This document shows, piece by piece, positions 11,575-22,618 of a stretch of 64,000 nt of DNA. A model generated the notes under the pieces. That model was not told the DNA's origin. It was given only the letters and a program-made list of their open reading frames with translations, and did no database searches. The translations under genes were made by a program, and so were the position numbers. Numbering within the stretch: the first letter of the stretch is position 1; each line of letters opens with the position of its first letter. Source of the stretch: Cristatella mucedo (Eukaryota > Bryozoa > Phylactolaemata > Cristatellidae); the NCBI GenBank assembly GCA_009760855.2, contig WPIO01000027.1, forward strand, positions 2,392,001-2,456,000, in the 5' to 3' direction.

Positions 11575-13389
11575 GACCAGCCACCCGAGTCCTGTGCCGT
11601 GAGCTGAGAGCTCCAGCTCGTGGCCGCTCCCAGAGCCAAACCAATGTCCCGCAGCCCTCGGTTAGATTTTGGCTCCGACAGTTCACGCTTCCTGCTCACG
11701 CCGCGTGAGTGGCCGTAGGGGCTCAATGCTCGGCAAGTTGAGCAGCAAGCCAGCCAGTGTCTTTTTTGAGAGGACCCGGCCTAGCTGAGTGGAGCCCGAG
11801 TAACTGGAGACCGAGGAATCCTGAGGCGGTTCGGCAGCAGCTGGGAGACAGCGTCAGAGAGCAGCCAAAGCAGCTGCTGCTACTGCTTGGCTGATGAGGC
11901 AGAGGTCAGCAGCTGCAGGTCCGGTGAGGGGAGGCCGAGTGCACTGTCATCCAAGCAGCAGCTGCCAGCAGCAGCAGCAGCACGAGGGGCCTCTCAATTG
12001 CCTAATTGGCAACGGTGAGTTGAAGGAGGGCAAGTTGACCTTCCTTCGAACGACAGGGCTGGAAACTTGAGCCACCGGCATATGTCAAGTTGTTTCAATA
12101 AACGGTGTGCATGAGGCACACATTTATGACCGTCGGTGGCCCTCCTGTTGATCAGAGGACAGCCTCCCTTTCATCCATCCAGCATGCCCAGGTCACCCCT
12201 TGCGGTTTCTGTCTGGACAAAAACAATCTGAAACCGGACGTCCACAACAAGCTAGAACCTGCAAATATAATCCATGTAGCAGCCAGGCCGTCCACACCGG
12301 TCAAATTCCTGAGAGAAAATACTCAAATGCGATTCAACAAGTATACCAAAAAGACTGTGCGAGTTTGACACACCAGCTTTCACGACGGCAACACCGGTTC
12401 TACCAAGTCCACCCGGCAGCGAATTCTGGTTGGCAAGAGAAGGAACCAAATACAACAAATCGACGAAACAGGATTTGAGAAGCATCACATGTCTACCCTA
12501 AGGAGTGCCGAGGCACTTTCGATCCGGAGGTGGTGGATTGGAGTGAGAGAGGCAAAGGTCAGATGACAGTAGGGTGGACGACAGCACATCGAGTGAACGT
12601 GCCATTGATGAGTGAACACACCATGACACCTCGGCCGATCTACCCTAACTTAGGATGCCCCAACCTTTCCACAAGGCTTACAACTAGTCAAATGACCCAT
12701 TTCTCCCAAGCTAGCAGCATAGGATATAGGGGGATGGTTCCATGCTAGCAGCAAAGCACGAGGGGAGACAACTGGTGTTGTGCAGCTTGGCAGCTGGTGA
12801 CCAGCCGAAGCAGACTAAGCTTGCCTACCATCCACAGTACAACTGTCTGTCAGTCTGATTGCCTCCAGACAGCTACCTAGTGTGTTTAGCAAGTACCCGT
12901 CATAACTTCTATGGAGGATGGAAAGAAGCCACTTAATACCAGAATCTAGCAGAGGGACTTGTAAAGCTGGATAGCAACCGAGACACAGACAGCTACTTCT
13001 GGGACTTAATATAACGACACAGTGCGATAGAGGCATAGCAAGTAAGATTTGGTTACCACTTTTTTATCACGGTAAGAATAAGCCTTCGTGTGCTTACTTC
13101 AACCCAAGCAGTCCCGTGACAGGGCCAAAGCAGAGGGCCAAACTGCAGCCTCACCCAAGGTGGCTAATCATGGCAAGGACTGCACGAGTGTGCCGGCCGC
13201 ATGAGTGTGCAGGGCGTTCAGGCAGCCAGGTGGCATAGTGCTGGTCCAGAGGAAGCCAGCACTCGGCTTCACATCGGCATGCCGGTAACTGCAGCCAAAA
13301 TACCTTTAGCGTAGGAGGTGAAGCAACGCTTGCTTCTGGGCAGTGTTGGATTGAATGGACAATGCAGCCGGTGACTCGGGTGGAGCTCA
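11575..13389. other. No assigned gene; unrecognised frames at 12105-12560
   Basis: Plus-strand frames at 12105-12368 and 12200-12478 overlap and each breaks after under 100 codons. They could be remains of a coding repeat (for example CGFCLDKNNLKPDVHNKL, KKTVRV), but I recognise no family. The rest is plain sequence with a few CAG/CTG runs. Confidence 0.45.
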
Positions 13390-13530
13390 ATTAGATAATA
13401 ATAATAATAATAATAATACATTTGATATAACACCCTCAGAGAACCGTCTCTCTTTCTAGACAATTTACATTTGCAGCGAAAGAATGATCACTTGGTTAGT
13501 GGTAGCATGCTCAATAAACAATATTCATAT
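13390..13530 (-). mobile_element. LINE-A 3' tail
   Basis: (AAT)n then ACATTTGATATAACACCCTC, AGAACCGTCTCTCTTTCTAG and CAATTTACATTTGCAGCGAA on the plus strand. Confidence 0.7.
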
Positions 13531-13554
13531 AAACAACATATACATTTATACTAG

Positions 13555-13680
13555 ATTGCTGACTTATGTAATGTAATGCATCTCCATCTGTAACTCCACA
13601 AAGTCATAAAGACCATGTGGGTGTTACGCAGGAGAGTTTTGTATAGCGCACTCACAGCCTAAGCAGACTTGGCCGGATAA
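13555..13680 (-). mobile_element. LINE-B 3' end
   Basis: TATGTAATGTAATGCATCTC, ACTCCACAAAGTCATAAAGA and GTGTTACGCAGGAGAGTTTT match the LINE-B 3' end at 39110 almost base for base for about 100 bases. Confidence 0.75.
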
Positions 13681-13851
13681 CAATGAAGGTTTCGACACGA
13701 AAGATGTTGCTAACGGCCCTCTGGTGAAACATGGTGAGTTATACCAGCATGGTCTGATATAGTAAAGATACAGCTTGATACAGAAATGCCTACTAAGAAC
13801 ATAGAACTTGGTGCAATGACAGCACAAAAGACAGTCGGTGACAAGGCCAAT

Positions 13852-13935
13852 GATGACACTGACACCAAGATGGGTCACAGATGACACTGACATCAAAATG
13901 GGTCACAGATGACACTGACACTAAAATGGGTCACG
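13852..13935. repeat. 28-bp tandem repeat, 3 copies
   Basis: The unit starts GATGACACTGACACCAAGAT and ends GGGTCACA. The three copies at 13852, 13880 and 13908 differ at a few bases only. Confidence 0.92.
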
Positions 13936-14181
13936 AAAGATAAGGACAAGAATACTGGTATTGATTGACAATGCATGTGATGACAAGCCGTGTTGTCAAA
14001 GTTTGATCGTTCCAACTCGGCTATAGCTCCTTGCACTCGTGACCTAGTGCGCTGAAACTACTATTGAAGAGTACCCCTAGACAGATCATCCGGTGAGGGC
14101 TCGTCGTGGCATACAAGGCTTGACTAGATGTTTCTGCGCAGGCAGCTGCTACCAGTGATAGACGGTAAGTCCACAACTACA

Positions 14182-14270
14182 GATGCTGGTTTGGCCCACT
14201 CGTTAAGGTGCTCGCCCCAACCAAGGTCAAGTTATTTGACGGCCAAGATCGTAGGTAGTTAGATGGTCAA
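14182..14270 (+). mobile_element. SINE-2 head fragment
   Basis: GCTGGTTTGGCCCACTCGTT and AAGGTGCTCGCCCCAACCAA match the 5' half of SINE-2. The B-box is decayed and no LINE tail follows. Confidence 0.55.
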
Positions 14271-14494
14271 GGCAGCACAATGCCATACAGACACATATCC
14301 TTTATGCAAGGCCTCCTCCACTACAGCATTTCCAGCCTCAGTACTTCCTGTTAAACAAAAACGGCACTCAGCAATACATTTGCATGGCAAAGCCAAGTGC
14401 ACACTACTCCCAGTGTGCCGCTGACTTGCAAGTCTTGCAGACTCTGCAAGATCAACATGTGAGCTGTCGGAAACTTGAAAAGTAAAGAATGGTA

Positions 14495-14640
14495 AGCTGA
14501 TTTAATAGCCTCATTTATATGGCAGCAGAAGAGCCTTATCACCACAGATTGCACCAAGAAATAATTGCCTGCTTCTGATCTCGAACCAACGACCTACGAC
14601 CTGAAGCAAAAGCTCCATACCCCTGGGCTAGGACTCGGCT
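14495..14640 (-). mobile_element. SINE-1 related copy, diverged
   Basis: AGCTGATTTAATAGCCTCAT, AGAAGAGCCTTATCACCACA, ATCTCGAACCAACGACC and CCCCTGGGCTAGGACTCGG follow the order of a reverse-sense SINE-1 tail, body, B-box and head. Confidence 0.6.
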
Positions 14641-14770
14641 GCTACCGCTATTCTTCTATAGGTAGCTTTCCATAGCAATATATTTCGGTTATCCCGAGAT
14701 TCTACGGTTGAACATACTGGTTTCATCACACAAGGCAAGATCCGTGCTGTTATTTTGGCATATTTCCGCG

Positions 14771-14955
14771 ATTGGTCGGCTGCCTCAGAGCCCACCAACA
14801 TATGCCTAAGTTTCGATCGTATGTACAGAAATAGGCCGTTCGAGACTTTCCACGCATTTTACATAATTGGTCGGCTGCCTCAAGAGCCCACTAACGTATG
14901 CCTATGCCTCGATCATATGTAAAAAGAATAGGTCGTCTCGAGACTTTCCACGGAC
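14771..14955. repeat. Diverged tandem duplication, about 95-bp unit
   Basis: ATTGGTCGGCTGCCTC starts both copies (14771 and 14866). Both continue with AGAGCCCAC.AACRTATGCCT and end with GACTTTCCACG. Small indels and substitutions show it is older than the 124-bp duplication. Confidence 0.85.
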
Positions 14956-15514
14956 CTGGCATAGAATATGCAGATCCTTACCGATGGTCACGACCCCATT
15001 CCTGCATCAACTGACGATGTTGCTACAAGTTTGCAGACGACTCGAACTCGGAACGTTTACCAGTCTGGGTGCAGCTTTCGAGCCACCTAGCATCGATTGA
15101 AGATAAACGATGTGTCGTCTGCAGCAGTGTCTAGTCGGCCACAGCTTTGATCTTGAGGCTGCTGACTTCGGATGTGCTAACATAGGGTTGCTATGCAATC
15201 AACCTTAGACCATCGAGCTGAACACACTGCCATAAATAACCAGGCAAACGCACGCATAGCCTCCTATCTTAAGCGCTATCTTTTCCCACCTCGGCACAGT
15301 TATCGGAGCACTGTTAACATATAATGTACACAAAGCAATAACAACTAATCGGCCTTGTCCATTGATCTAGTCCTTCAAATCTACAGCATTGCATACCTGC
15401 TAAAAGTAGTTATGGCTCGACACATTACAATGGAGGGGTGGGAGGCAGGGCATAACATGAGCTCAGCACTGGCTGCTGCTTACGGTATAAAAGGGGACTA
15501 ACATCTACAACAAT

Positions 15515-15692
15515 ACCCTGGGTGTGAGCACTGGGGTCAGGTACTCGCACTGCACGCACGACTCAGATCGTGGGTTCGAGTACCGAAGCAGGCAATCCTT
15601 TATTGCCCAATGGCAAGCGAAGGAGGCCACTAAGGCCCTTTCGAATTCTCTAAATATAAATGGGGTTATTGAATCAGGTTAACTTTACTTAG
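15515..15692 (+). mobile_element. SINE-1 related copy, diverged
   Basis: B-box GGTTCGAGTACC after GATCGTGGG, then CAGGCAATCCTTTATTGCCC, ACTAAGGCCCTTTC and GGGGTTATTGAATCAGGTTA. The layout matches SINE-1 with many substitutions. Confidence 0.6.
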
Positions 15693-16024
15693 CACTTTTT
15701 TTAATATGGAACTACAAGGATAATGCCTGCATGAACGATCGAGTTCACACACTAGCAGAAAACGTTAAGACCCACCCAACCCTTATCTCAATTGTGCTGC
15801 ATTTGTCTGAGCAGCAACAGTATGTGGGTACAGGCAGTACGGTCCCCTAAATGAGACCACTTTATTACTTGTAAAGCAGAATTGTCCCACGGAGACTAGG
15901 CGGTTGCAAGATTGCTGTGAAGCCCACGGGACAGCAAAATTGATCAGCAAGCTTGGAGGGCAGAACGATTGCCAAGAAGCCTGGGCATTAGCAAGATTCT
16001 AAGGAAGGCTAAAAGTGAGCGAGA
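15693..16024. other. No recognisable gene
   Basis: Plain intergenic sequence between a SINE-like copy and a LINE fragment. Confidence 0.55.
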
Positions 16025-16420
16025 TTAGTAAAAAAAAATCACTCAGACCCAGCAAGCGAAGCCAGGAACAGGAGCGTTGTTAGCTTCTGTTTAACTGTCG
16101 TCGGAATAAGGGATGTTGTGACATCAGCCTGAAGTGAGTTACAGGCTTTGGGAGCATAGGAACTGAAGGCACGGTCTCTAAAAAATTGAGGTAGGTTCGA
16201 GGCACCGCAAACGACTTGAGTCGGAAGAGCGAGTGGTACGATGCCTAGCCTAATTGGGAAGTAGTTCTGGTACGCATAAACGGCATTCAGGCTTGTGTGG
16301 AATCTGAAGCTAGACTTCAGCAATCGCAGTTTGGCGACTGCAGAATAACCAGGAAGTCGGGCAACCGCTTGACAAACACCCAATAATAAGGTGCCCCGGC
16401 AGACAGGCGGCACAGACAGA
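16025..16420 (-). mobile_element. LINE-A-related ORF2 C-terminal fragment
   Basis: The minus strand encodes HTSLNAVYAYQNYFPIRLG, FRDRAFSSYAPKACNSLQAD and TVKQKLTTLLFLASLAGSE, the last section of ORF2. Frames are mixed upstream. The sequence is more diverged than the 17.7-kb copy. Confidence 0.7.
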
Positions 16421-17629
16421 CACGCCCATTTTTCTTTCTAGTCACGACATTTGCTTTCAAGCACCAATCCACTAAAACATCCGTGGAATCGTGTATATTC
16501 GAAACCCTGTCTATGCTCAACCACACAACCCTGCACAAATAATAGCACAGGGACACCTGTTCTGTTAGCAGATGAACATAACTCCTGTCATAGTTCTGCC
16601 TGGTAGCTAGCGAACCTGCTGTCGCCTGCCGGGCATGTCGAAGAGCACTCGAGCTAGCATGGATTGCAAGCGCAAGCAGGATGCGCGGTTAATAGCAGAC
16701 TGCTCTACTCTGCACAGAGAAACGATTGCAGCTTACCGTGAGCTACCCATCCGTGCTTGCATCCTTGGCAGACGCGTGCCTGCGATTCTGACGGCAGGAA
16801 GCAGCTGCACGGGCATGCCGGGTATGTACACCGTATTGCCTGAAATAGACATTACGGTGGTCAGACATTATGTGCACACCGCTCATGTGCTAGTAGTGTA
16901 GGCACTGAAGGAGGTTAATTGCGATCAGTATTATTTATTATGCCTCACGACGAGCAACAGCTGCTGCAGCCACAGGCCAATCCCACGCATAAAAAACGCT
17001 TGCTCCACAGAAGCTCGAATGCTGCTGGCGACTACATTTTTTTTTATTGGTTACATGGCACCGTACCATAACATAAAAGCCAGATCCGATGATGCCTAGG
17101 TGGCACCGGTGGTAAACTGGACAGAACCTTCTGTCTGCATCAGTGCCAGTAAGAGCAGCCACATCACACAATGACCCATATGTCAGTGTTGCACTCAAAT
17201 AATTTACAATATGTGTGCAACGAAGACAATGGGCATAAAAATACACTTATTGTCATTTACGCATGACTTCGGCTGTCTTATTCGAAAGGGTCTGGCCTGA
17301 ACCTCATGGGCGGCCGGCGATAGCGCCAGATACATTACACCATACTTCTGGCCCTAAGTCGGCAAACAAGGTAGCCGGATCGCAGCAGCTGCTGCTCGAT
17401 CCCATTCCGAGAAAGTGTGCGGCTAGTTCAAGGTTCCGGTGCATAGCTGGTCAATCCATATCAGTGATGGGAAGCCACGGCTTCAGCATCTTTACTTGCA
17501 ATGCATACCAAACAATTGTGAACATGTTCTTCACACTGCAGCCAATCACTAGTGTCGTCGACTTGGATACAGCCTCAATATGCATTTCGAAAGAAGGCAA
17601 ACCCATTCTGTCACGGTAAGCAACATTAA
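16421..17629. other. No recognisable gene
   Basis: Frames at 16635-16901 and 17263-17619 (plus) carry no known motif. Coding cannot be excluded. Confidence 0.5.
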
Positions 17630-17664
17630 CTCAATCCACAGCTTTAACTCAATCCACAGCTTCC
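17630..17664. repeat. 18-bp perfect duplication
   Basis: TTAACTCAATCCACAGCT occurs twice in direct succession. Confidence 0.85.
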
Positions 17665-17737
17665 CACTGCATCGGAGCCTTGCTGCCTAGCATGCAGCTG
17701 GGAACCTTGGTGCGTAGTATACAGCCCAACAATATAA

Positions 17738-18345
17738 TAATGATAATAATAATAATGCACTTGATAAACCGCCCTCAGAGAACTCAATCTCTTTCTAAGC
17801 GCTTTACATCTGCTGCAAAGGGAAATGCAATTGAATGGTGTGTAATATCATGCTTGATAAACAACACGAATCACATGGTTAGGGGTGACATGCACAGGGT
17901 CAGCATGCAAATGTGGTTAGTGGCAGCATGCACAATGTCAGCATGCATAAGCACGTGAAGGACGAATCACAGGGACCCACTAAATGCTGTCCTAAATAGG
18001 TGTTTTTAAGTTCCTTTTAAATGTGGTCAAGTCAGGGGATGTTCTGACGCAAGTCGGGAGTGAGTTCCAGGCTTTGGGAGCATACGAACTAAATGCACGG
18101 TCTCCAAAGGATTTGATGTTTCTACGAGGTATTTCTAGACTGTTGGATTCCGAAAAGCGGGTGGTACGATGCTTGGCCTGATGGGGGAGTATGTCGGAGA
18201 GATAGGCTGGAGCCATGGAATGAAGGGACCTAAAAGTGAGCGACAAAATCTTGAAGTCAATCCGTTGCTTGACTGGTAGCCAGTGCAGGTCGGTGAGAAG
18301 TGGTGTGATATGGCAGCTGCTACGCTCACGACAGACAAGCCTAGA
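17738..18345 (-). mobile_element. LINE-A, 3' part of ORF2 plus 3' UTR, young copy
   Basis: The minus-strand reading at 17992-18246 gives SLTFRSLHSMAPAYLSDILP and FGDRAFSSYAPKAWNSLPTC. It differs from the 60.4-kb copy at only three of about 62 aligned residues. The 3' end on the plus strand is (AAT)n followed by CACTTGATAAACCGCCCTCA. It is truncated 5' near 18345. Confidence 0.88.
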
Positions 18346-18967
18346 AGTGTTATGTCAACAAAAGCAGCTAGTTCTTACCGATGCAAACAAGCAGGCTTAA
18401 CTCACTTACCTGCCTCCAGAGGTCAGACTCAATTTGCTTCCTGAGCAGCACCCAAGGGAAAGTTGTCAGCGACAATTTGCAAAACATTCCAGCAACCCTT
18501 TCAAATTTAACTTTGTTTCCACCCCAAAGTAGATGGAGGGCAGCCTGACCACGAGGAAATTTAGGTGTGCCTAATCTATATAAGCTCAGTTCTCTATGAA
18601 AAAAGTACTTGGACTGTAAACTTCAGTCGTTTGCATACATGCAATAGCATCTGACCTAGTGCATTGCTGAAATGATGCTTCTCTAGAGGATTGATTATAA
18701 GTCCGGCGATAGTTGCAGAGTTCACTCGACAATTCTGGCAAGCATGCTTCTATAAGTCATGCATAGGCTGCACAATTCACAGCTCTTCGATGCTCTTTAT
18801 CGGCACAAACCACTCTTTTGGAATTTTGTATTTTTGACTATATTTTCCACAACCAACCTATTCATTGCAGTTTGATATTTTCAACCAAAAAAATAACTAA
18901 TACAGAGAGCCTAACCCCGGGTCCCAACATATATCAGGGGTGCTGCAAATAGAGTAAAATATAACTC
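18346..18967. other. No recognisable gene
   Basis: No long frames and no repeats recognised. Confidence 0.6.
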
Positions 18968-19122
18968 CTTTGTATAGCACCACAAGATAACTTAATTTCT
19001 ATCCAGGTTCTTCACATATACCTGCGGAAGGGCCAGAGCCCACGACCTCGGTCATCGAGTGCATTCACCTTGACCTCTGTTATCAAAGGCTAAAACCTTA
19101 AGCCCAGGGCCAAACCAGTGCG
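18968..19122 (-). mobile_element. SINE-2, slightly longer variant
   Basis: TTTGTATAGCACCACAAGAT tail, AGAGCCCACGACCTCGGTCA B-box side, and CAGGGCCAAACCAGTG head on the plus strand. An extra stretch (GACCTCTGTTATCAAAGGCT) separates the B-box from the A-box side. Confidence 0.7.
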
Positions 19123-19286
19123 GCCTGCATAATAGCAGACGGATAATGCCTGCAAGAGCCATCGAGTAAGTACAACAATGCACAAGCTAAAGGCCCCAAC
19201 CCAAACTCAACCATGTAGCATATGCCAGAGCAGCAGCAGCCCACAGAAGTTCTAAAACAGGACTGCCCATTAGGAGCATATAGACA

Positions 19287-19310
19287 ATATGTGTGTGTGT
19301 GTGTGTGTGC
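19287..19310. repeat. (GT)n microsatellite
   Basis: About 11 GT units. Confidence 0.93.
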
Positions 19311-19391
19311 TTTTGTATAGCATGGCATATATCTTACAGATAGTGTATACAAATATAGATATACACACGATTATTACATAAGTTATATATA

Positions 19392-19428
19392 TATTCTTAT
19401 ATATATATATATATATATATATAAGAAT
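19392..19428. repeat. AT-rich perfect inverted repeat
   Basis: ATTCTTATATAT... and ...ATATATAAGAAT are exact reverse complements around an (AT)n centre, so the region could form a hairpin or cruciform. Confidence 0.85.
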
Positions 19429-21435
19429 AACACTAAAAACGTTTACAATATCTTGATATATACTACATCCATAAAAGGAATATTATAACTTCTAATGTGT
19501 GTAATTCATAAGTGAGGACACAGTGGTGCCCAGTTATGACATTTTCAACCAAGCTTGCAGTTGTCTTGCCCAAAGGGCCATCCAGGCACTTCGGACCACT
19601 GCATCTGGTGGTAATTAAAAAGTGAAAATATTCTTTTTCACAAACTCAGCTGGCCACAACAGGGGGGAGGTCTGAATAATGGTGCTCGGTACCACAAACT
19701 GAAACCGAAGCTCAAGTTGAGCCGGAAGGCACGTACAAGTGGCAACTGCAAACACACAGTCACGCACATCCAATGGAATAACGTCCGACGTCGCATGGGA
19801 TGACCTCAATACCCCTGGGGAAGTAATCCCAGTAGGTCAAAATGATCTGGTCAGTTTTGCTGCACTCACGCAAGCTCGCACGAATGCAAGCTCGCATGCT
19901 GCTAGCGTCCAGCCCGGTGCTATTGGCTACTGCAGCAGCTGAGAGCCAAACCCGAGTGCAGCATTGATCTTGTCACTTAACACTGGCTGAGAAGGCACAA
20001 CTACATTAAATGTGGACTAACAAACCGGAGCTGCACAACCCAATGCCCACAGCTACTAGCTACCGGCCCAGCGATCCCTAACTCAGCTCTTGCCTAGGAA
20101 GCCGTCCCTGTGCCGATTGGATCCCAGTCCACGTTATTTTTCAGTCAACTCATGCCGTGCTCACGCTACCCATATGTAGGTACGTCGCTAAGCTATTTGA
20201 GCAAACGCTGCGGTTGACGCCGAGTCCAGAGATTGACTGCTTGACAGACCACAGCATGTGCTCCCTAGCTCAGCCGACTAGCTCCTCTGACGACGACGTA
20301 ACGTCAGCCCATCCAAGCTTCGCAGGAGTGGTGCTTGGGGAGGGAGGGGGCTACGCCAGAAGCCGGACCTGTCCCCACAAACACAGCCAGGCACGGTGGG
20401 AGCTAATGACTCTGCCACCGCCGTGCCCTCTGAACTCGGCCGACGCCGGAGCAAGCAGCCGACCATGAGGGCTTCCTTCGGAGGCTGGGGGGGGGGGGAG
20501 AGAGGGCAGCCAGCGCCTGTGAGGGCCTCTGTTCACTGCAGCCAAACCATAAGGGCTGCCACCACGACCGGCCGCTGGTCGCAGGACTAGCAGCCAGCCA
20601 CACAGGCAGAAGGACAGCCAGCGGCAGGCCTGCGGTATCAGCTAGGCAAGCACGCCGTGCTTCCAGTTCGTCTACGTGGCACCGCCAAGGCTGGTCAGCC
20701 ACAAGGGGGTCCCCGAGAAGGCTGAGAGCAACAGCAGCAGTCCATGCCGCCTGCTACTGCATGCTGCTGCTGCTGCTGGCCAGCTGTCCTCTATCTGCTG
20801 ACTGCCATCTCGGCAGAAGCCGATAGGTTTAAACTCTTTAATATGACGCGGACGTCTAAGCCTCGGGCTAGTCATGGTTTGCCTTGGGCAAGGCGATCAG
20901 ACACGAGTGGGTAATTTAGCTGCAGCCAATACTGCAGGCACGCAGCACGCTCTGCAGCCTGTTCGAGCGGAGCCTTCTCCGCCCTCGTGCTCATGTCAGC
21001 CATTGATTCCCCTTAGGCTGCCGGCTAAAACGCACTCCCTCATTCGGTAAAAGCGGTTCCGAGACAAGGGCACCTAGTGCATCGACAAAAGACAGCAAAG
21101 ACTACTACGAAGCAACAAGAGCATCATCGTGAAACTAAGCAGTAATCAGGACTGCCGGGTAAATCGCTCTCGCTGTGGCTTTTCTCAGTAAATGCTTGCT
21201 GCTGCACTCGACTAAATAGTGAGGACCCCATCACATCCGGCAGCCTACTCTGACTACAGCAACATGGCCTCACTCGGCTCCAGTAACGCTGTGTGACATG
21301 CCTGCCTTCTATACTCGGGAAGCATGGACATATACTAAGGAGAGGTGCAGTCCTATAAGGCTGCCCAAAGCAGAGGATAGCAGAGGTCCAAGGGCATCTC
21401 AGTACGGTGGCCACACCACGGTCTCAGTGCACTTG
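19429..21435. other. No recognisable gene; GC-rich part at 20.3-20.8 kb
   Basis: A GC-rich patch with G-runs (about 20486) and a CTG run (about 20765) yields several overlapping frames on both strands, none with known motifs. Confidence 0.5.
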
Positions 21436-21535
21436 CTTTACAGCATAAGTAAAGTGCCTAGACAGAGATTTAGTTCTCCGATGCTGCTCAATAAATTTAT
21501 TTGTATTATGAATATTAATATTATTTGTGATATGC
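21436..21535 (+). mobile_element. LINE-A 3' tail, short
   Basis: AGCATAAGTAAAGTGCCTAG and ACAGAGATTTAGTTCTCCGA with an A/T-rich end. A SINE-2 begins 36 bp further on. Confidence 0.55.
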
Positions 21536-21570
21536 ACAAAACGAGCTGCAACACATATACAAACAAATGC

Positions 21571-21715
21571 TCGTTTGGTCCAGCGGTTAAGGTGCTCGCC
21601 CCGACCAAGGTCTGGCTGAGGTCGTGGGCTCGAGCCCCGAGGCATATGTGAAGTGCGAGAATAGAGACTGAGTTCTCTTAGGGTGCTATAAAAAAATTAT
21701 TATTAGTATTAATAA
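21571..21715 (+). mobile_element. SINE-2 (tRNA head joined to LINE-A tail)
   Basis: The head TCGTTTGGTCCAGCGGTTAA has an A-box-like TGGTCCAGCGG; the B-box is GGGCTCGAGCCCC after GAGGTCGT. The 3' part (GTGAAGTGCGAGAATAGAGA, then GAGTTCTCTTAGGGTGCTAT and ATT repeats) matches the LINE-A 3' end. Confidence 0.8.
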
Positions 21716-21999
21716 TAAATGCACAAGCGTGCACAAACGAGCACACTGCTGCACTGTTCCTACAAGCAATAGACGTCATATGCACTATGGTTTCTCGAAT
21801 TTCATACAATGTCTCATGGGACAGGTGCTGCTACCGAGAGCAAACGAGTGGCCTCCGGTTGCCAGCTCAGGTCGCCAGCCCAAACGGAGGGGTGGATGGG
21901 TGGTAGGGCATAGCGATCTCTTAGTGCTGCTGCAACATTCACTTCACCCAGGCATGACAGACAGGCATATGGGCTATGCATAGCCGGCACACTAGTCTT

Positions 22000-22052
22000 T
22001 CTAGGTGGCTTTCAATGTTTGGTTTTCTTTCTAGGTGGTTTTCAATGCCACA
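22000..22052. repeat. Short tandem duplication, about 29-bp unit
   Basis: CTTTCTAGGTGGCTTTCAAT recurs as CTTTCTAGGTGGTTTTCAAT about 29 bases later. Confidence 0.8.
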
Positions 22053-22197
22053 AGAGATGCAGCCTATTCTAGGACGAAATAGAAGCCCTAATTCATGTTC
22101 ATGTCTCCCTCTCCCTCCTCTTCTCTCTCCCCATCCCCCTAAAACAAACACATACACACACTCAATGCACATAAACGTACTCAACATACAGACAAGG

Positions 22198-22228
<31 letters not shown>

Positions 22229-22490
22229 CACCTCTACATGCACAAAGCCAATTTGTCTGCCAAGTTGCAGATTTCAAACTAGGTCTCGAGTTCACTCTAG
22301 AATGACCTGCTACTGGCGACTGCTGTCCATGGTTGTCATGTCGCCGCTGCTGCCCAGTCTTCTTTGCACGGCAGTGCAAGTATCTGGTTGGGGAGGATGG
22401 AGGATCCTGTTTGGTTCCCTGAACGAGCCCGACAGCGAGACTCTAGGACCTTTGCACGTGTGCCACCACGTGCTGCTGCTGCCTCTGCAG

Positions 22491-22618
22491 TGTCTGCTGC
22501 AGTGTCTGCTGCAGTGTCTGCTGCAGTGTCTGCTGCAGTGTCTGCTGCAGTGTCTGCTGCAGTGTCTGCTGCAGTGTTTGCTGCAGTGTCTGCTGCAGTG
22601 TCTGCTGCAGTGTCTGCT
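22491..22618. repeat. 12-bp minisatellite (TGTCTGCTGCAG)n
   Basis: Ten full units (22491-22610) plus a partial one, with a single substitution (TGTTTGCTGCAG). Each unit contains a PstI-type palindrome CTGCAG. As 12 is divisible by three, open frames run through it on both strands. These give repeats such as CLLQ, AAVS, RHCS and DTAA and are not evidence of genes. Confidence 0.95.
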
